In this document: positions 8,782-17,904 of the stretch, piece by piece
How the letters are laid out: each line of letters opens with the position of its first letter
Position numbering within the stretch: position 1 is the first letter of the stretch
Origin: Lachnospiraceae bacterium
GTDB lineage: Bacteria > Bacillota > Clostridia > Lachnospirales > Lachnospiraceae
Direction of reading: 5' to 3'
DNA length: 64,000 nt
Assembly (NCBI GenBank): GCA_021770785.1
Contig: JAETQH010000013.1
Coordinates: 17,493-81,492 of the forward strand
The notes under the pieces: generated by a model
Database searches by the model: none
The model's input: only the letters and a program-made list of their open reading frames with translations
Told to the model about the DNA's origin: nothing
Translations under genes and position numbers: made by a program

Positions 8782-10681
8782 TGTGGTGATTTTTAAGAAA
8801 AACATTTCCCATTACTGGCCGGTGTGGGTACTGTTCCTGTGTTACCTGTTTGTTGTTCTCCCTGTGAATATCTGGGCGGCTGCCACCAATGCTTATTATT
8901 TTGAAAACATGCCGGCCGCTGTCCGGAATCATCAGATTATCGGTAGTGCCGTAAGAATGGCGATTACTCCGGCACCTATCTTTCTATTTGCGGCAGTGAT
9001 GGCGTTGGCGGTATTTTCCTATTTGTATACGGCGAAAAACGCCAATGCGATTCATGCATTGCCGGTGAACCGCCTGGAATTATTTATCACCAATTATCTG
9101 TCCGGGCTGCTGTTTCTCTTGGTGCCGGAAATTCTTGCCTTTGTGGCGGCGGTGATGGTGAGCCTGACAAACCAGATTACCTCTATTGAATATCTTTTCT
9201 GGTGGCTGCTTTGCGTGGGTGGAGTCAGCTTTTTTGCCTATTCCTTTGCAGTCTTTGTGGCGATGTTTACGGGGCTGGCATTTGCGATGCCCTTCTATTT
9301 TGTGATTGCAAATTACTTATATGTAGGCTGCATGTACTTGGTCTTTGTAGTGAAAAACCTGCTCTGCTATGGTCTGATGGATAGTGAGTGGAATCCGGGA
9401 AAAAGCTGTATCTTATCCCCGCTGTATTATTTGTCGAATAATCTGAGGGCGAGGGTTATTTACGATGATAACGGCACTGCTGTGGGAATTTCCGTATACG
9501 GCTGGAAACTGGTAGCAGGTTACGCAGCGGCAGCCCTTGTGTTTACCATAGCGGCGTACCTGCTTTACAAACGGCGGCAGATAGAAAATGCAGGGGATTT
9601 TGTCAGCATCGCAGCTGTGAAACCGGTATTCCGGTGGGGCGTGGCGCTTTGCGGCGGTACGGCATTGACTTTATTTGTGATGGGAATCATTCAGGAAGCC
9701 CGCGGAATGGTAAATACCTTTCCCTATGTATTGATTTGTATGGTGTTTTTCTGCGGCTTCTGTTTCTGGTTAGCGGAAATGCTGCTGCAGAAAAATTTTA
9801 GGGTATTTAAGAAAAAGAAGCTGGTAGAATGGGCGGCGGTTCTGGCAGTTTCCATCTGTTTTGTACTGTTGTTTAAGCTAGACGTGTTCGGAATTGAGAA
9901 ACGTGTGCCGGAACTGTCGGAGGTGAAAACAGCATTTGTGAATATGGATTATCCCATAGAGCTGACGGAGGAAGAACTCCCGGAATTACTGACACTGCAT
10001 CGGGAAATCATTCAAAATAAAAAAGAATACCAGGAAAATGAGGAAGCGAAGGACGGAAAGTATTATTATACAACCCTGCGTTATTATTTAAAGGACGGGG
10101 AAGTCTTAGAGCGCCGATATGCACTTCCGGTGACGGAGGTTTACCTGGCGGATGAAAATTCCCCCACTGCAAAATTCATTGCATGGGAAAAACAGCCGGA
10201 ACGGTTGAAACAGCAGATGCTTGGTTTTGCCTATGAGAGCAATGAATATTATGCCGGATATATAGATTTGTTTTCGGAAGAGGGGGAGAATATCACCTAC
10301 TATTTTGATAGGGAGGAGTTAGAACAGCTTGTGGCGGCAATCAAAAAGGATGTGGAAGAGGGGAATTTCAATGCTTACCAGCTGTTCAGCGAACAGCAGG
10401 AAAAGGAATTTTATGCCAATGGCATTGGACTGAGTTATTACAATCCACAGAATAGTTACAGTATCTGGGATTACTACAATGATTACGGCAAATATCAGGG
10501 ATGGAACAATCAGATTTCGGGCAATGGATTGTTTGTAACCGCCACAGATAACAGTAATTATATCAGCTTTGGAGCGGACTGTGTCAATGTCATAGGGACC
10601 TTGGAGGATCTTGGAGTCATCAATGATAAATGGCAGCTTTACACCAGTGAGGAATGGGAAAAAGTAAGCCTGAAACAATAA
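8756..10681 (+). CDS. ABC transporter permease of the GntR-linked exporter
   Basis: 641-aa membrane protein. The start is taken at ATG 8756 (GGGAGG 10-15 bases upstream, inside the ATPase gene) rather than 8735. At least seven hydrophobic segments lie in the first 380 residues, including a pair typical of ABC-2 permeases after the phrase YTAKNANAIHALPVNR (about residue 90-105). The last 250 residues are hydrophilic and Glu/Tyr-rich, probably an extracytoplasmic domain. Ends just before a strong terminator, closing the three-gene operon. Confidence 0.85.
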   Translation: MKSKTSCFNVVIFKKNISHYWPVWVLFLCYLFVVLPVNIWAAATNAYYFENMPAAVRNHQIIGSAVRMAITPAPIFLFAAVMALAVFSYLYTAKNANAIHALPVNRLELFITNYLSGLLFLLVPEILAFVAAVMVSLTNQITSIEYLFWWLLCVGGVSFFAYSFAVFVAMFTGLAFAMPFYFVIANYLYVGCMYLVFVVKNLLCYGLMDSEWNPGKSCILSPLYYLSNNLRARVIYDDNGTAVGISVYGWKLVAGYAAAALVFTIAAYLLYKRRQIENAGDFVSIAAVKPVFRWGVALCGGTALTLFVMGIIQEARGMVNTFPYVLICMVFFCGFCFWLAEMLLQKNFRVFKKKKLVEWAAVLAVSICFVLLFKLDVFGIEKRVPELSEVKTAFVNMDYPIELTEEELPELLTLHREIIQNKKEYQENEEAKDGKYYYTTLRYYLKDGEVLERRYALPVTEVYLADENSPTAKFIAWEKQPERLKQQMLGFAYESNEYYAGYIDLFSEEGENITYYFDREELEQLVAAIKKDVEEGNFNAYQLFSEQQEKEFYANGIGLSYYNPQNSYSIWDYYNDYGKYQGWNNQISGNGLFVTATDNSNYISFGADCVNVIGTLEDLGVINDKWQLYTSEEWEKVSLKQ

Positions 10682-10690
10682 ATTCAGAGA

Positions 10691-10726
10691 AAAAGGCGGG
10701 AATAGTTGTTATTCCGCCTTTTTTAT
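10691..10726 (+). terminator. Intrinsic terminator of the GntR-ABC operon
   Basis: AAAAGGCGGGAATA pairs with TATTCCGCCTTTT (one bulged G) around a short GTTG-type loop and ends in a T-run. It lies 10 bases after the permease stop. Confidence 0.85.
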
Positions 10727-10778
10727 TGTAAACTATGATTAGGGTGTCAAAAGGGACTGTTGGTAGGGTTATGGGGAA

Positions 10779-12161
10779 ATGGCACAAAACAGAAAGGCAT
10801 TAGTTTTTATGAAGAAAAGACAGCATGTGATAGGCAGGATAGAGCCGGGCAGCATTGCGGAGGAAATGGAGATAGAACCGGGTGATATTCTTCTTAGCAT
10901 TAACGGAAAAGAAATAGAGGATGTGTTTGATTATCACTATCTTGTGAATGATGATTATTTAGAGGTTTTGATACAGAAGCCAGACGGTGAGCAGTGGGAG
11001 CTTGAAATAGAGAAGGAATATCAGGAGGATTTGGGCATTGAGTTTGAAAACGGCTTGATGGATGACTACAAATCCTGCCATAACAAATGTATTTTCTGCT
11101 TTATCGACCAGATGCCAAAGGGGATGCGGGAGACGCTCTATTTTAAGGATGACGATTCCAGACTCTCCTTTTTGCAGGGAAATTACGTGACCCTGACTAA
11201 TATGAAGGACAGGGATTTACAGCGGATTATTGATTATAAATTAGCACCCATTAATATTTCTGTACAGACTACCAATCCAAAGCTTCGGTGTAAAATGTTA
11301 AATAACCGCTTTGCGGGGGAGGCATTGAAAAAGATTGACCTGCTCTATGAGGCGGGAATTGGGATGAACGGGCAGATTGTATTGTGTAAAGGAATCAATG
11401 ACGGAGAAGAGCTTGAGCGCTCTATCCGGGATTTGACGAAATACCTTCCTTATATGGAGAGCGTGTCGGTGGTTCCAGTGGGGCTGTCAAAATACAGGGA
11501 AGGGCTTTTTCCCTTAGAGCCCTTTACCAGAGAGGATGCCATCGGGGTGTTAAACACTGTCCATAAGTGGCAGCAGGCCTGTATGGAAAGTCATGGAACC
11601 CATTTTATCCATGCCAGCGACGAATGGTATCTGCTGGCGGAACAGGAACTGCCGGGGGAGGAAAACTATGACGGCTATATCCAGTTAGAGAACGGTGTAG
11701 GCATGATAAGGCTGCTGTTAGACGAGTTCCGGGAGGCACTGCGGGAACTGGCAAAGAAAAAGGCAGAGGGCAGTGTGCCGGAGGCATTGCAGGGGAAAGC
11801 GGGGGAAAAACATATCCGTTCCCTTGCTACCGGATTGTTAGCGGCTCCCTTTATCATGCAGTTAGCGGGGGAATGTATGGAGGAGTTCCCTGATTGTGAT
11901 ATCCGGGTTTATCCTATCCGCAACGACTTTTTCGGGGAGCGGATTACTGTGTCGGGGCTTTTGACCGGACGGGATTTAGAGGCCCAGCTAAAGGAAAAGG
12001 AATTAGGAGAAAAACTGCTTTTGCCCTGTAATCTTCTGCGCAGCGGCGAGGAAGTGTTCTTAGACGACATGACCTTAGGGGAACTGAAAACCGCTTTACA
12101 AGTGGAAATAGATATTGTAAAATCAAGCGGTCAGGATTTGTTAGAAGCGATGTTGCTCTGA
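10779..12161 (+). CDS. PDZ/radical-SAM-like DUF512 domain protein
   Basis: 460-aa protein of the DUF512 family. An N-terminal PDZ-like domain (IEPGSIAEEMEIEPGDILLSI near residues 20-45) is followed by a Cys cluster CHNKCIFCFIDQMPKGMR (near 105-122), the CxxxCxxC arrangement of radical SAM iron-sulfur sites, then the DUF512 domain. Function is not established. The ATG at 10809 is an alternative start that would remove ten residues. It precedes der, as in many Clostridia. Confidence 0.85.
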   Translation: MAQNRKALVFMKKRQHVIGRIEPGSIAEEMEIEPGDILLSINGKEIEDVFDYHYLVNDDYLEVLIQKPDGEQWELEIEKEYQEDLGIEFENGLMDDYKSCHNKCIFCFIDQMPKGMRETLYFKDDDSRLSFLQGNYVTLTNMKDRDLQRIIDYKLAPINISVQTTNPKLRCKMLNNRFAGEALKKIDLLYEAGIGMNGQIVLCKGINDGEELERSIRDLTKYLPYMESVSVVPVGLSKYREGLFPLEPFTREDAIGVLNTVHKWQQACMESHGTHFIHASDEWYLLAEQELPGEENYDGYIQLENGVGMIRLLLDEFREALRELAKKKAEGSVPEALQGKAGEKHIRSLATGLLAAPFIMQLAGECMEEFPDCDIRVYPIRNDFFGERITVSGLLTGRDLEAQLKEKELGEKLLLPCNLLRSGEEVFLDDMTLGELKTALQVEIDIVKSSGQDLLEAMLL

Positions 12162-12194
12162 CAGCTAATGTTATGAAGAGAGGTAAGGTTGAAA

Positions 12195-13520
12195 ATGAGT
12201 AAACCAGTTGTTGCGATTGTCGGACGCCCCAATGTGGGGAAATCCACATTATTTAACACCCTTGCGGGGGAGCGGATTTCAATCGTAAAGGATACGCCGG
12301 GAGTGACCAGAGACCGTATTTATGCGGAGGTTACCTGGCTGAACTATGAATTTACCCTGATAGATACCGGAGGTATTGAGCCGGACAGCAGAGATGTAAT
12401 TTTATCCCAGATGAGGGAGCAGGCAGAGATTGCCATTGCCACTGCAGATGTGATTATGTTTATCACCGACGTGCGGCAGGGCTTGCAGGATTCCGATGCC
12501 AAGGTGGCGGACATGCTGCGCCGTTCCGGGAAACCCGTGGTTCTGGTGGTGAATAAGGTGGACAGTTTCGAGAAATACATGCCGGATGTCTATGAATTTT
12601 ATAATTTGGGAATTGGCGAGCCCTTCCCGGTTTCCGCAGCATCCATGTTAGGGTTGGGGGATATGTTAGACGAAGTGGTGAAATATTTTCCGGAATATAA
12701 CAAAGAAGAGGAGGAGGACGAGCGCCCCAAGGTTGCCATTATCGGAAAACCCAACGTAGGAAAATCCTCCCTCATTAATAAACTGGCGCAGGAGGACCGC
12801 GTCATTGTATCGGATATTGCAGGAACCACCCGTGATGCCATTGATACGGACATTAAATATAACGGAAAAGAATATGTATTTATTGATACCGCAGGACTGC
12901 GCCGGAAAAATAAGATAAAAGAGGAAATCGAGCGTTACAGCATTATCCGTGCCGTGACTGCCGTGGAGCGTGCGGACGTCTGCATTATCGTCATTGATGC
13001 CACGGAGGGCGTGACGGAGCAGGATGCTAAGATTGCAGGCATTGCCCACGATAGGGGAAAGGGTATCATCATTGCCGTCAATAAATGGGACGCTATTGAA
13101 AAGGATGATAAGACGATCTACCGGCATACGGAGAAAATCCGCCAGATTCTGAGTTTTATGCCCTATGCGGAGATATTGTTTATTTCCGCAAAGTCAGGAC
13201 AGCGGTTGAATAAGCTGTTTGAGATGATTGATGTGGTCATTGAAAACAACAGTATGCGTGTTGCTACCGGAGTGCTAAATGAAATTGTGGCAGAGGCAGT
13301 GGCAATGCAGCAGCCCCCTTCCGATAAGGGAAAACGGCTGAAGATTTATTATACCACCCAGGTGGCAGTCAAACCGCCGACCTTTGTTATTTTTGTCAAT
13401 GATAAGGAATTGATGCACTTTTCTTATACCCGTTATCTGGAAAACCGGATTCGTGATACCTTTGGTTTCCGCGGAACGGCGCTTAAGTTTATCATTCGAG
13501 AGAGAAAGGAAGAAAAATAA
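12195..13520 (+). CDS. der: Ribosome-associated GTPase Der (EngA)
   Basis: Double-GTPase needed for 50S assembly. Two P-loops are visible, [12 protein letters not shown] at the N-terminus and [14 protein letters not shown] near residue 185, each with its own DTPG/DTAG and NKxD motifs, then a C-terminal KH-like domain. I use ATG 12195 (GAGAGGTAAGG upstream) instead of the TTG two codons earlier. Its stop overlaps the start of plsY (TAATG). Confidence 0.96.
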   Translation: MSKPVVAIVGRPNVGKSTLFNTLAGERISIVKDTPGVTRDRIYAEVTWLNYEFTLIDTGGIEPDSRDVILSQMREQAEIAIATADVIMFITDVRQGLQDSDAKVADMLRRSGKPVVLVVNKVDSFEKYMPDVYEFYNLGIGEPFPVSAASMLGLGDMLDEVVKYFPEYNKEEEEDERPKVAIIGKPNVGKSSLINKLAQEDRVIVSDIAGTTRDAIDTDIKYNGKEYVFIDTAGLRRKNKIKEEIERYSIIRAVTAVERADVCIIVIDATEGVTEQDAKIAGIAHDRGKGIIIAVNKWDAIEKDDKTIYRHTEKIRQILSFMPYAEILFISAKSGQRLNKLFEMIDVVIENNSMRVATGVLNEIVAEAVAMQQPPSDKGKRLKIYYTTQVAVKPPTFVIFVNDKELMHFSYTRYLENRIRDTFGFRGTALKFIIRERKEEK

Positions 13521-14167
13521 TGATTGGGGCAAGGATATTAGCAATTCTATTGGGGTATGTGTTTGGACTTTTACAGACAGGATATTTCTACGGAAAGAGA
13601 CACGGTGTGGATATCCGCACTCAGGGCAGCGGAAATGCAGGAGCAACCAATACCTTAAGGGTACTGGGCTTAAAGGCGGGGCTGGTTACCTTCCTTGGGG
13701 ATTTGTTCAAAGCAATTTTTGCGGTGCTGGTAATCCATCTGTTGTTTCGGGAGCGTTATCCTGACGCCGTTAAGGTGCTGGAGCTGTATGCCGGATTTGG
13801 CGCAGTGCTGGGGCACAATTTCCCCTTCTATCTGAAATTTAAAGGGGGAAAAGGAATTGCCTGTACTTCCGGCGTGATTTTGGCAGTATGTCCTCTGGCA
13901 GCCCCGATTTGTCTTGCCTTATTTATTATTCTTGTAGCAACGACGAGATATGTGTCCTTAGGTTCTATCGTGGTGGTAGTTGCATACCTGATTCAGGCGG
14001 TTATTTTCGGACAGATGGGATATCTTAGTATAGAGGCGGCATATCTGCCGGAGTTTTATATTGTGAGTGCCTGCTTTACTGCCATGGCATTGTGGCGGCA
14101 TCGGGCGAATATCAAACGTCTTTTGACCGGAACGGAAAACAAGTTTGGTGTTAAGGCGAAGGAATAG
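13520..14167 (+). CDS. plsY: Acyl-phosphate glycerol-3-phosphate acyltransferase
   Basis: Membrane enzyme that starts phospholipid synthesis by moving the acyl group of acyl-phosphate to glycerol-3-phosphate. The three PlsY motifs are present: GSGNAGATN, GHNFPFYLKFKGGKGIA, and a C-terminal segment RHRANIKRLLTGTE. Five to six membrane helices; 215 aa. It overlaps der by one base and precedes gpsA, which makes its glycerol-3-phosphate substrate, so the two form a functional unit. Confidence 0.95.
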   Translation: MIGARILAILLGYVFGLLQTGYFYGKRHGVDIRTQGSGNAGATNTLRVLGLKAGLVTFLGDLFKAIFAVLVIHLLFRERYPDAVKVLELYAGFGAVLGHNFPFYLKFKGGKGIACTSGVILAVCPLAAPICLALFIILVATTRYVSLGSIVVVVAYLIQAVIFGQMGYLSIEAAYLPEFYIVSACFTAMALWRHRANIKRLLTGTENKFGVKAKE

Positions 14168-14180
14168 GAGAACAGATTTC

Positions 14181-15197
14181 ATGAAGAAAAAAGTAGCGGT
14201 TATCGGAGCCGGAAGCTGGGGAACTGCATTATCACTGGTGCTGCACACCAATGGAAATGAGGTGACGGTCTGGTCCATTATGGAATCCGAGATTACGATG
14301 TTAAAGGAAAAACATGAGCATGTGGAGAAGCTTCCCGGGGTAAAGCTGCCGGAGGATATCTGCTTTACCACAGATTTAGAGAGCGCCATCACGGATAAGG
14401 ATTTTCTGATTCTGGCGGTGCCTTCCGTATTTACCAGAAGCACGGCAAAGAGCATGGCTCCCTTTGTGAAAGAGGGACAGGTGATTGTCTGCGTGGCAAA
14501 GGGGATTGAGGAAGAAACTCTGATGACCATTTCCGAGGTGGTGCAGCAGGAGATTCCCGTGGCAGAGGTGGCGGTGATGTGCGGCCCAAGCCATGCGGAG
14601 GAAGTGGGAATAGGACTTCCTACTACAGTAGTAGCCGGCGCAAAAAAGAAAGCGGTGGCGGAGAGCATTCAGGATATTTTCATGAATGAGGTGTTTCGTG
14701 TGTACACCAGCCCGGATGTGCTGGGGATGGAATTAGGCGGTTCCCTTAAAAATGTCATTGCATTAGCGGCGGGTATGGCGGACGGTTTAGGTTACGGAGA
14801 TAACACCAAAGCGGCGCTGATTACCAGAGGAATCACGGAAATCGGACGTCTTGCCATCAAAATGGGAGCAAGCTATGAGACGCTGAGCGGTCTGACCGGA
14901 ATCGGCGATTTGATTGTGACCTGTGAGAGTAAGCACAGCAGAAACCGGAAAGCGGGAATGCTGATAGGACAGGGGTACACCATGAAACAGGCCACCGAGG
15001 AAGTGAAAATGGTGGTGGAGGGAATTTATTCCGCCAAGGCTGCCATTGCCTTAGCAAGAAAATACGGGGAAGATATGCCGATTATTGAGGTGGTAAATAA
15101 GGTATTGTTTGAGGATCTGCCGGCACAGGAGGCAGTCCGGGAGCTGATGGTTCGGGATAAGCGGGCAGAGCACAGTGATTTGGAATGGAAAGCGTGA
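14181..15197 (+). CDS. gpsA: Glycerol-3-phosphate dehydrogenase [NAD(P)+]
   Basis: Reduces dihydroxyacetone phosphate to sn-glycerol-3-phosphate for lipid synthesis. N-terminal Rossmann motif GAGSWGTALSLVLH, then VPSVFTRSTAK and CGPSHAEE, with the catalytic Lys in GGSLKNVIALAAGMADGLG. The annotated frame opens at 14145, but ATG 14181 follows AGGAG and gives the standard N-terminus MKKKVAVIGAG and 338 aa. Confidence 0.95.
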   Translation: MKKKVAVIGAGSWGTALSLVLHTNGNEVTVWSIMESEITMLKEKHEHVEKLPGVKLPEDICFTTDLESAITDKDFLILAVPSVFTRSTAKSMAPFVKEGQVIVCVAKGIEEETLMTISEVVQQEIPVAEVAVMCGPSHAEEVGIGLPTTVVAGAKKKAVAESIQDIFMNEVFRVYTSPDVLGMELGGSLKNVIALAAGMADGLGYGDNTKAALITRGITEIGRLAIKMGASYETLSGLTGIGDLIVTCESKHSRNRKAGMLIGQGYTMKQATEEVKMVVEGIYSAKAAIALARKYGEDMPIIEVVNKVLFEDLPAQEAVRELMVRDKRAEHSDLEWKA

Positions 15198-15270
15198 GAA
15201 GAAGCTTCGGAGGTTACATCGGAGAACGCAAAACGGTGTTTTCTGATTGGGCGGCAGAGAGGAAAGAAAA

Positions 15271-15711
15271 ATGGAACAGGAAAAGATTAAAATAAAATAC
15301 CACTCCGATAAAATCAGTAAACTGGAATATATTGACGGGAAGAGCGACTGGATTGATTTGCGGGCGGCGGAGGACGTGACCTTAAAAAAAGGCGAGTTTA
15401 AGCTTATCAGCCTTGGGATTTCCATGGAGCTTCCGGCGGGGTATGAGGCGGTAATCGTGCCGAGAAGCTCCACCTACAAGAATTTTGGGATTATCCAGAC
15501 CAACCACATGGGGGTCATTGACGAGAGCTACTGTGGAGACGATGATGTATATAAGATGCCGGTGCTTGCCCTGCGGGATACGGAGATTCATGTGAATGAC
15601 AGAATCTGCCAGTTCCGTATTCAGCGGCACCAGCCAAAGATAGTGTTTGAAGAGGTGGAGAGCCTTGGAAATAAAAACCGTGGGGGAATTGGCAGCACGG
15701 GAAGAAACTAA
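15271..15711 (+). CDS. dut: Deoxyuridine 5'-triphosphate nucleotidohydrolase
   Basis: Trimeric dUTPase that removes dUTP and supplies dUMP. Motifs: WIDLRAAED (motif 1), [11 protein letters not shown] (motif 2), [10 protein letters not shown] with the catalytic Asp (motif 3), DRICQFRI (motif 4) and the C-terminal P-loop-like GGIGSTGRN (motif 5). Start is placed at ATG 15271 after GAGAGGAAAG, giving 146 aa. Motif 1 is slightly divergent from the usual AGYDLxA. Confidence 0.9.
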   Translation: MEQEKIKIKYHSDKISKLEYIDGKSDWIDLRAAEDVTLKKGEFKLISLGISMELPAGYEAVIVPRSSTYKNFGIIQTNHMGVIDESYCGDDDVYKMPVLALRDTEIHVNDRICQFRIQRHQPKIVFEEVESLGNKNRGGIGSTGRN

Positions 15712-15754
15712 TCATGGGGGAACACCCATCAGGCAGTGAAAGGAGAACGTGTTT

Positions 15755-16396
15755 ATGGAAAGCAGAATGGTAAAATTTTATTCAAAAGAGAGCAACAGAG
15801 TGGCAATTCATGCGATACCGGGACATTTTGCCACTAGTCATTCTCATATCAATTATTACATTGATGTGACCAGTTTGAAAACCAGAGTGCAGGAGGCGAA
15901 GGAATTAGCGAAGGTGCTGTATCACCACATAGGCAGACTTTCTTACATAGATACCATCGTCTGCATGGATGGGACGGAGGTTATCGGAGCCTTTTTAGCG
16001 GAGGAATTTGAAAAGGGTGAGTTTGTTTCAACGAACCGTCATGAAACTCTTTACGTGGTAGAGCCGGAGATAAACAGCAGCAACCAGATGCTGTTTCGGG
16101 ATAATATTAAGCCCAGCATTAATGGAAAACATGTGCTTCTGCTGTCTGCTACCACAACCACAGGAAAAACCATCCGCCGCAGCTTAGAGGGAATCCGCTA
16201 TTACGGCGGAAAGGTAGAGGCGGTGGCATCCATTTTCAGTACGGTGAAGAGCGTGGACGACATGCAGGTAATCAGCGTATTTTCCGAGGCGGATTTGCCG
16301 GGCTATGCAGCCTACATGGCGGAGGAATGTCCCTTCTGTAAAAACGGGGAACGCTTAGAGGCAGTGGTCAACGGCTTTGGTTATTCACGGCTGTAG
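15755..16396 (+). CDS. Phosphoribosyltransferase-family protein
   Basis: 213-aa protein with a type I PRTase-like core: a hydrophobic strand followed by LLLSATTTTGKTIRRSLEGI (about residues 127-147) in place of the usual PRPP loop DDxxTTG, so the acidic pair is missing. An N-terminal hood-like part contains HFATSHSHINYYID. It resembles orotate PRTase-like proteins of Clostridia, but the altered PRPP loop leaves the substrate and even catalysis open. ATG 15755 is preferred to the GTG two codons upstream because AGGAG is then 9 bases away. A C-terminal CPFCKNGE may bind metal. Confidence 0.65.
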   Translation: MESRMVKFYSKESNRVAIHAIPGHFATSHSHINYYIDVTSLKTRVQEAKELAKVLYHHIGRLSYIDTIVCMDGTEVIGAFLAEEFEKGEFVSTNRHETLYVVEPEINSSNQMLFRDNIKPSINGKHVLLLSATTTTGKTIRRSLEGIRYYGGKVEAVASIFSTVKSVDDMQVISVFSEADLPGYAAYMAEECPFCKNGERLEAVVNGFGYSRL

Positions 16397-16596
16397 ACGG
16401 CTTCGTCATTTTGTATAAAAAAAAATAGGGAATCCGTCAGTTTGACGAAAAAGCAGAAAAACAGTCGAAAGCACTGTGATATTCCACAAGAAAAGAAGAA
16501 ATTCTTTGTGTAGGAGGCATATGGTGTTTTCGGCTGTTTTTTTGTATAGTATAGCTATCAGGAAACGTAAACAAATTTTAGGAGGTATTTAGACCA

Positions 16597-17709
16597 ATGG
16601 CAAGTTTATCTTTAAAAAACATTTGCAAAGTATATCCTAACGGTTTTGAGGCTGTTAAGGATTTCAACCTTGAAGTAGAAGATCAGGAGTTCATCATCTT
16701 CGTAGGACCATCCGGATGTGGTAAATCTACCACCCTTCGTATGATTGCTGGTCTGGAAGAGATTTCTTCCGGCGAGTTCAAGATCGACGGAAAATTAATG
16801 AACGATGTTGAGCCGAAGGACAGAGATATCGCAATGGTATTCCAGAACTACGCGCTGTATCCGCATATGACCGTATTTGACAATATGGCATTCGGATTAA
16901 AATTAAGAAAAGTTCCGAAGGACGAGATTAAGAGAAAAGTAGAAGAAGCTGCTAAAATCCTTGACCTTGAGAAATTATTAGACCGTAAACCAAAGGCTTT
17001 ATCCGGTGGACAGAGACAGCGTGTTGCTATGGGTCGTGCTATCGTTCGTAATCCTAAGGTATTCCTTATGGATGAGCCGTTATCCAACCTGGATGCAAAA
17101 TTACGTGTGCAGATGCGTTCCGAGATTTCAGCTTTACATAACAGATTAAAAGCTACCATCATCTACGTTACACATGATCAGACCGAGGCTATGACCTTAG
17201 GTACCAGAATCGTTGTATTAAAAGACGGTGTTATCATGCAGGTTGACTCTCCGCAGAAATTATACAATGAGCCGAACAACTTATTTGTTGCAGGATTCAT
17301 TGGTTCTCCGCAGATGAACTTTGTAGATGCTACCTGTAGGGTAGAGGGCGACAAAGTAAGCCTTACTTTCGATAATACAACTATCGTATTACCACCGGCA
17401 AAAGCAAAGAAACTTGCAGATGCAGGCTGCAACGGCAAGACTGTTGTTATGGGTATCAGACCGGAGGATATCGGCGATTCCGAAATCGAAATCGAAGCAC
17501 ATAAAGACTGCACTTTTGAGGCAGATATCACAGGATACGAGTTATTAGGTTCTGAGGTATTATTATACTTCAAAGCAGCAGGCGCAAGCATGACAGCAAA
17601 GGTTGACTCCAGAACAACCGCTCGTATGGGGGACCATATTAAATTAGCGATTGACCCGGAGAAAATTCATGTATTCAACAAAGAAACTGAATTGACAATC
17701 ACCAACTAA
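16597..17709 (+). CDS. Carbohydrate ABC transporter ATP-binding protein, MsmX/UgpC type
   Basis: 370-aa ATPase energising sugar importers from the cytoplasmic side. Walker A GPSGCGKST (near residue 37), signature LSGGQRQRVAMGRA (near 135), Walker B VFLMDEPLSNLDAKLR, switch VTHDQTEAMTLG, and a C-terminal TOBE-like regulatory domain (about 240-365). It stands alone, with its own leader and terminator and no permease genes. Codon use (TTA, AGA, GGT, GTT rich) differs from its GC-ending neighbours, suggesting strong expression. It is the likely shared ATPase for importers without one, such as the operon at 48.7-51.8 kb. Confidence 0.92.
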   Translation: MASLSLKNICKVYPNGFEAVKDFNLEVEDQEFIIFVGPSGCGKSTTLRMIAGLEEISSGEFKIDGKLMNDVEPKDRDIAMVFQNYALYPHMTVFDNMAFGLKLRKVPKDEIKRKVEEAAKILDLEKLLDRKPKALSGGQRQRVAMGRAIVRNPKVFLMDEPLSNLDAKLRVQMRSEISALHNRLKATIIYVTHDQTEAMTLGTRIVVLKDGVIMQVDSPQKLYNEPNNLFVAGFIGSPQMNFVDATCRVEGDKVSLTFDNTTIVLPPAKAKKLADAGCNGKTVVMGIRPEDIGDSEIEIEAHKDCTFEADITGYELLGSEVLLYFKAAGASMTAKVDSRTTARMGDHIKLAIDPEKIHVFNKETELTITN

Positions 17710-17741
17710 TCCGATAAAATTAAATAGACAATATAAGATGG

Positions 17742-17772
17742 AAACTGGGTACAATCTATGTACCCAGTTTTT
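17742..17772 (+). terminator. Strong intrinsic terminator after the MsmX-type gene
   Basis: AAACTGGGTACA (17742-17753) pairs perfectly with TGTACCCAGTTT (17759-17770) around ATCTA and is followed by T residues. The apparent upstream extension of the next reading frame begins inside this hairpin and is therefore not coding. Confidence 0.92.
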
Positions 17773-17784
17773 GTTCGTTGCACA

Positions 17785-17866
17785 GCCCCATGCAGAGGAA
17801 GTATGCCGCTGAAGCGGCGCATGGGGCGCGCGGCGAGTAGGGGAAAATTCTTCCCTACTCGATTTT
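17785..17866 (+). promoter_or_regulatory. Two stacked hairpins in the leader of the CdaR-like gene
   Basis: GCCCCATGC (17785-17793) pairs with GCATGGGGC (17819-17827) and encloses a second stem GCCGC-TGAA-GCGGC (17805-17818). It is followed at once by CGAGTAGGGGAA/TTCCCTACTCG (17834-17861) and ATTTTT, which looks like a second terminator or attenuator. Purpose unknown; could limit read-through into the regulator gene. Confidence 0.5.
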
Positions 17867-17904
17867 TAAATAACGGTTTTCAGAAAGGGATTGTAGGAAA
17901 ATAT

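Noticed and set aside
10809..12161. Shorter start for the DUF512 protein
   Set aside because: Possible, but neither ATG has a decisive ribosome site, so the longer form is listed and the alternative noted there.
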